Part shown: one piece after another, positions 4,716 to 5,655 of the stretch
Layout: each line of letters starts with the position of its first letter
Position numbering within the stretch: position 1 is the first letter of the stretch
Origin: Chamaesiphon sp.
GTDB taxonomy: Bacteria; Cyanobacteriota; Cyanobacteriia; Cyanobacteriales; Chamaesiphonaceae
Reading direction: 5' to 3'
NCBI GenBank assembly: GCA_026786125.1
Contig: JAJAYU010000262.1
Coordinates: forward strand, 1 to 5,655
DNA length: 5,655 nt
Made by a program: the position numbers and the translations under genes
Notes under the pieces: generated by a model
Seen by the model: only the letters and a program-made list of their open reading frames with translations
Databases searched by the model: none
Told to the model about the DNA's origin: nothing

Positions 4716-5612
4716 TTATGATACCTCTCGTGGTACTGATCGACGATACATTTCACAGAGATGGGCAATAATGTCAATCAAGGTGAGGCGGTAATCTAAT
4801 AAAACATCCTCGCTACGTCCTTCCAATTTTAGCTGATTGGAGAATTCTTCCATCAATTCCATGTGAATCTTGACAATCTCGGAAACAGCCATATCCCTAA
4901 AAAATGTAGCACTCACAAATTCATCGATTTTGTCATTAAGTTGACTACTATCCGCAAAGTAGTCTAAGACAATTTTACGGTATTGAGATTTTAACAGATC
5001 CAGCAGCTCTCGCTTCTCTTGGCGATCAAGATTCCGAAAAAAGTACCGAGGATTGCGCTTATAGTAAACTGCTAAATACCCCAATCGCTCGTTGAGCTTC
5101 TGGGCTAAACGTCTTTGTTGGTGAAGCAGGAAGTTGGGTTCAACGGTGGTAATCTCAGTTGTAGTTGGAATAGGATCCTCTGTGGTTGACACAATGGGAG
5201 TTAGGTTCAAAAATTTGGCAATGGCTTTGTCGATTGCCGAGCTGATACCTGACAGCTCGGTTACTGCCAAAATTACTTCTGATGATTGATAAATATAACT
5301 ACTGGAAGCAGGAGAATCACTTGTATTGCTAAGATCTGGTTGGGGTAAACTGTGGTCTACAAGTCGATGGATGATCACGACGGGTAAAATCAGTCCGCGA
5401 TCGTAAAGATGATTGATGACAGGTAGTAGTTGCTGTTGAGAATAAAAGATCAGACAGTCTAGATCGGTCTTGCTTAGCTCGATCTGGGCAAGGAATTCTG
5501 ATTGACTGGTAAAATATTGCAATACATACCGATCGGCGACCAAATATTGGCTCAATAACGGTAATAGATCCGTGGAGTCAGCCAGTACTGCAATTGAGAG
5601 ATGACCAGACAA
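4716..5612 (-). CDS. kaiA: KaiA, stimulator of KaiC phosphorylation
   Basis: KaiA is the dimeric clock protein that binds the KaiC C-terminal tail and promotes KaiC autophosphorylation. The product is 298 residues, against 284 in Synechococcus elongatus, so this is the long form rather than the C-terminal-only form of some filamentous cyanobacteria. The N-terminal pseudo-receiver domain spans about 1-138. A linker of about 139-163 leads to the highly conserved C-terminal helical domain (164-298). That domain contains RLGYLAVYYKR (176-186), IHMELMEEF (249-257), EGRSEDVLLDYRLTLID (264-280) and AHLCEMYRR (283-291). The extra length lies in a Ser-rich stretch near 95-106 and a Thr-rich stretch near 143-156. 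The start is TTG (5612-5610): an in-frame TAA ends 7 bases upstream, no ATG or GTG precedes the conserved part, and the N-terminus aligns residue for residue with the S. elongatus start (both reach DST or EST at 12-14). No strong Shine-Dalgarno sequence is seen. It is followed by kaiBC after a 203-bp gap that probably contains a separate promoter. Confidence 0.96.
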   Translation of the reverse strand: MSGHLSIAVLADSTDLLPLLSQYLVADRYVLQYFTSQSEFLAQIELSKTDLDCLIFYSQQQLLPVINHLYDRGLILPVVIIHRLVDHSLPQPDLSNTSDSPASSSYIYQSSEVILAVTELSGISSAIDKAIAKFLNLTPIVSTTEDPIPTTTEITTVEPNFLLHQQRRLAQKLNERLGYLAVYYKRNPRYFFRNLDRQEKRELLDLLKSQYRKIVLDYFADSSQLNDKIDEFVSATFFRDMAVSEIVKIHMELMEEFSNQLKLEGRSEDVLLDYRLTLIDIIAHLCEMYRRSVPREVS

Positions 5613-5655
5613 AATAATTTATACTCGCTAAAGGTGGTAAAAACCAGATGCCACA
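5613..5655 (-). promoter_or_regulatory. Partial kaiA leader at the window edge
   Basis: Only 43 bases upstream of kaiA are present. On the minus strand they hold TATAAA (5623-5618), too close to the TTG start to be a normal -10 box unless the transcript is leaderless. They also hold a 4-bp stem, TGGT (5635-5638) with ACCA (5643-5646). A GCGAG at about 16 bases before the start is a poor ribosome binding site. The real kaiA promoter probably lies outside the window. Confidence 0.25.

Overview
The window comes from a cyanobacterium. It carries a complete circadian clock cluster, kaiA-kaiB-kaiC, on the minus strand, and all three predicted proteins are full length with the expected motifs. The DNA is also strongly enriched in CGATCG, the core of the cyanobacterial HIP1 element: 14 copies, including one exact GCGATCGC. 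A short heptanucleotide tandem repeat of the kind common in cyanobacteria lies at the left edge. The genus cannot be fixed from this sequence alone.

Layout, left to right. Positions 1-152 hold two different tandem-repeat tracts back to back: a TTAGGCT heptamer array, then a degenerate C/T-rich TCTCCCAG array. The second array runs straight into the GTG start of a plus-strand gene (153-1766) for a radical SAM protein with a B12-binding-like N-terminal region. That gene converges on the minus-strand block, and the 98-bp gap between them (1767-1864) holds two small hairpins that may serve as a shared terminator. Reading leftward on the minus strand from the right edge, the order is kaiA (5612-4716), a 203-bp gap, kaiB (4512-4198), a 117-bp gap with a perfect small hairpin, and kaiC (4080-2527). 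Only 6 bp later comes a 96-residue protein of unknown function (2520-2230), and overlapping its stop by one base is a 121-residue retropepsin-like protein (2230-1865).

How the genes work together. KaiC is the ATPase, autokinase and autophosphatase core of the clock. KaiA stimulates KaiC phosphorylation through the KaiC C-terminal tail, and the fold-switching KaiB binds the CI ring and sequesters KaiA. The tight spacing downstream of kaiC suggests that the two small genes are co-transcribed with kaiBC, though no functional link to the clock is shown. The 121-residue protein belongs by motif to the clan AA 'DTGF' aspartic protease group, but it has Asn in place of the catalytic Asp (NTGF). It may therefore be a non-catalytic member.

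The best leads are: (1) the clock-linked pair with the Asn-substituted protease-like protein; (2) the double repeat tract that supplies the leader, and apparently the start codon, of the radical SAM gene; and (3) inverted repeats in the kaiA-kaiB gap, one of them covering the kaiB ribosome binding site. Promoter and terminator calls are by eye and weak.
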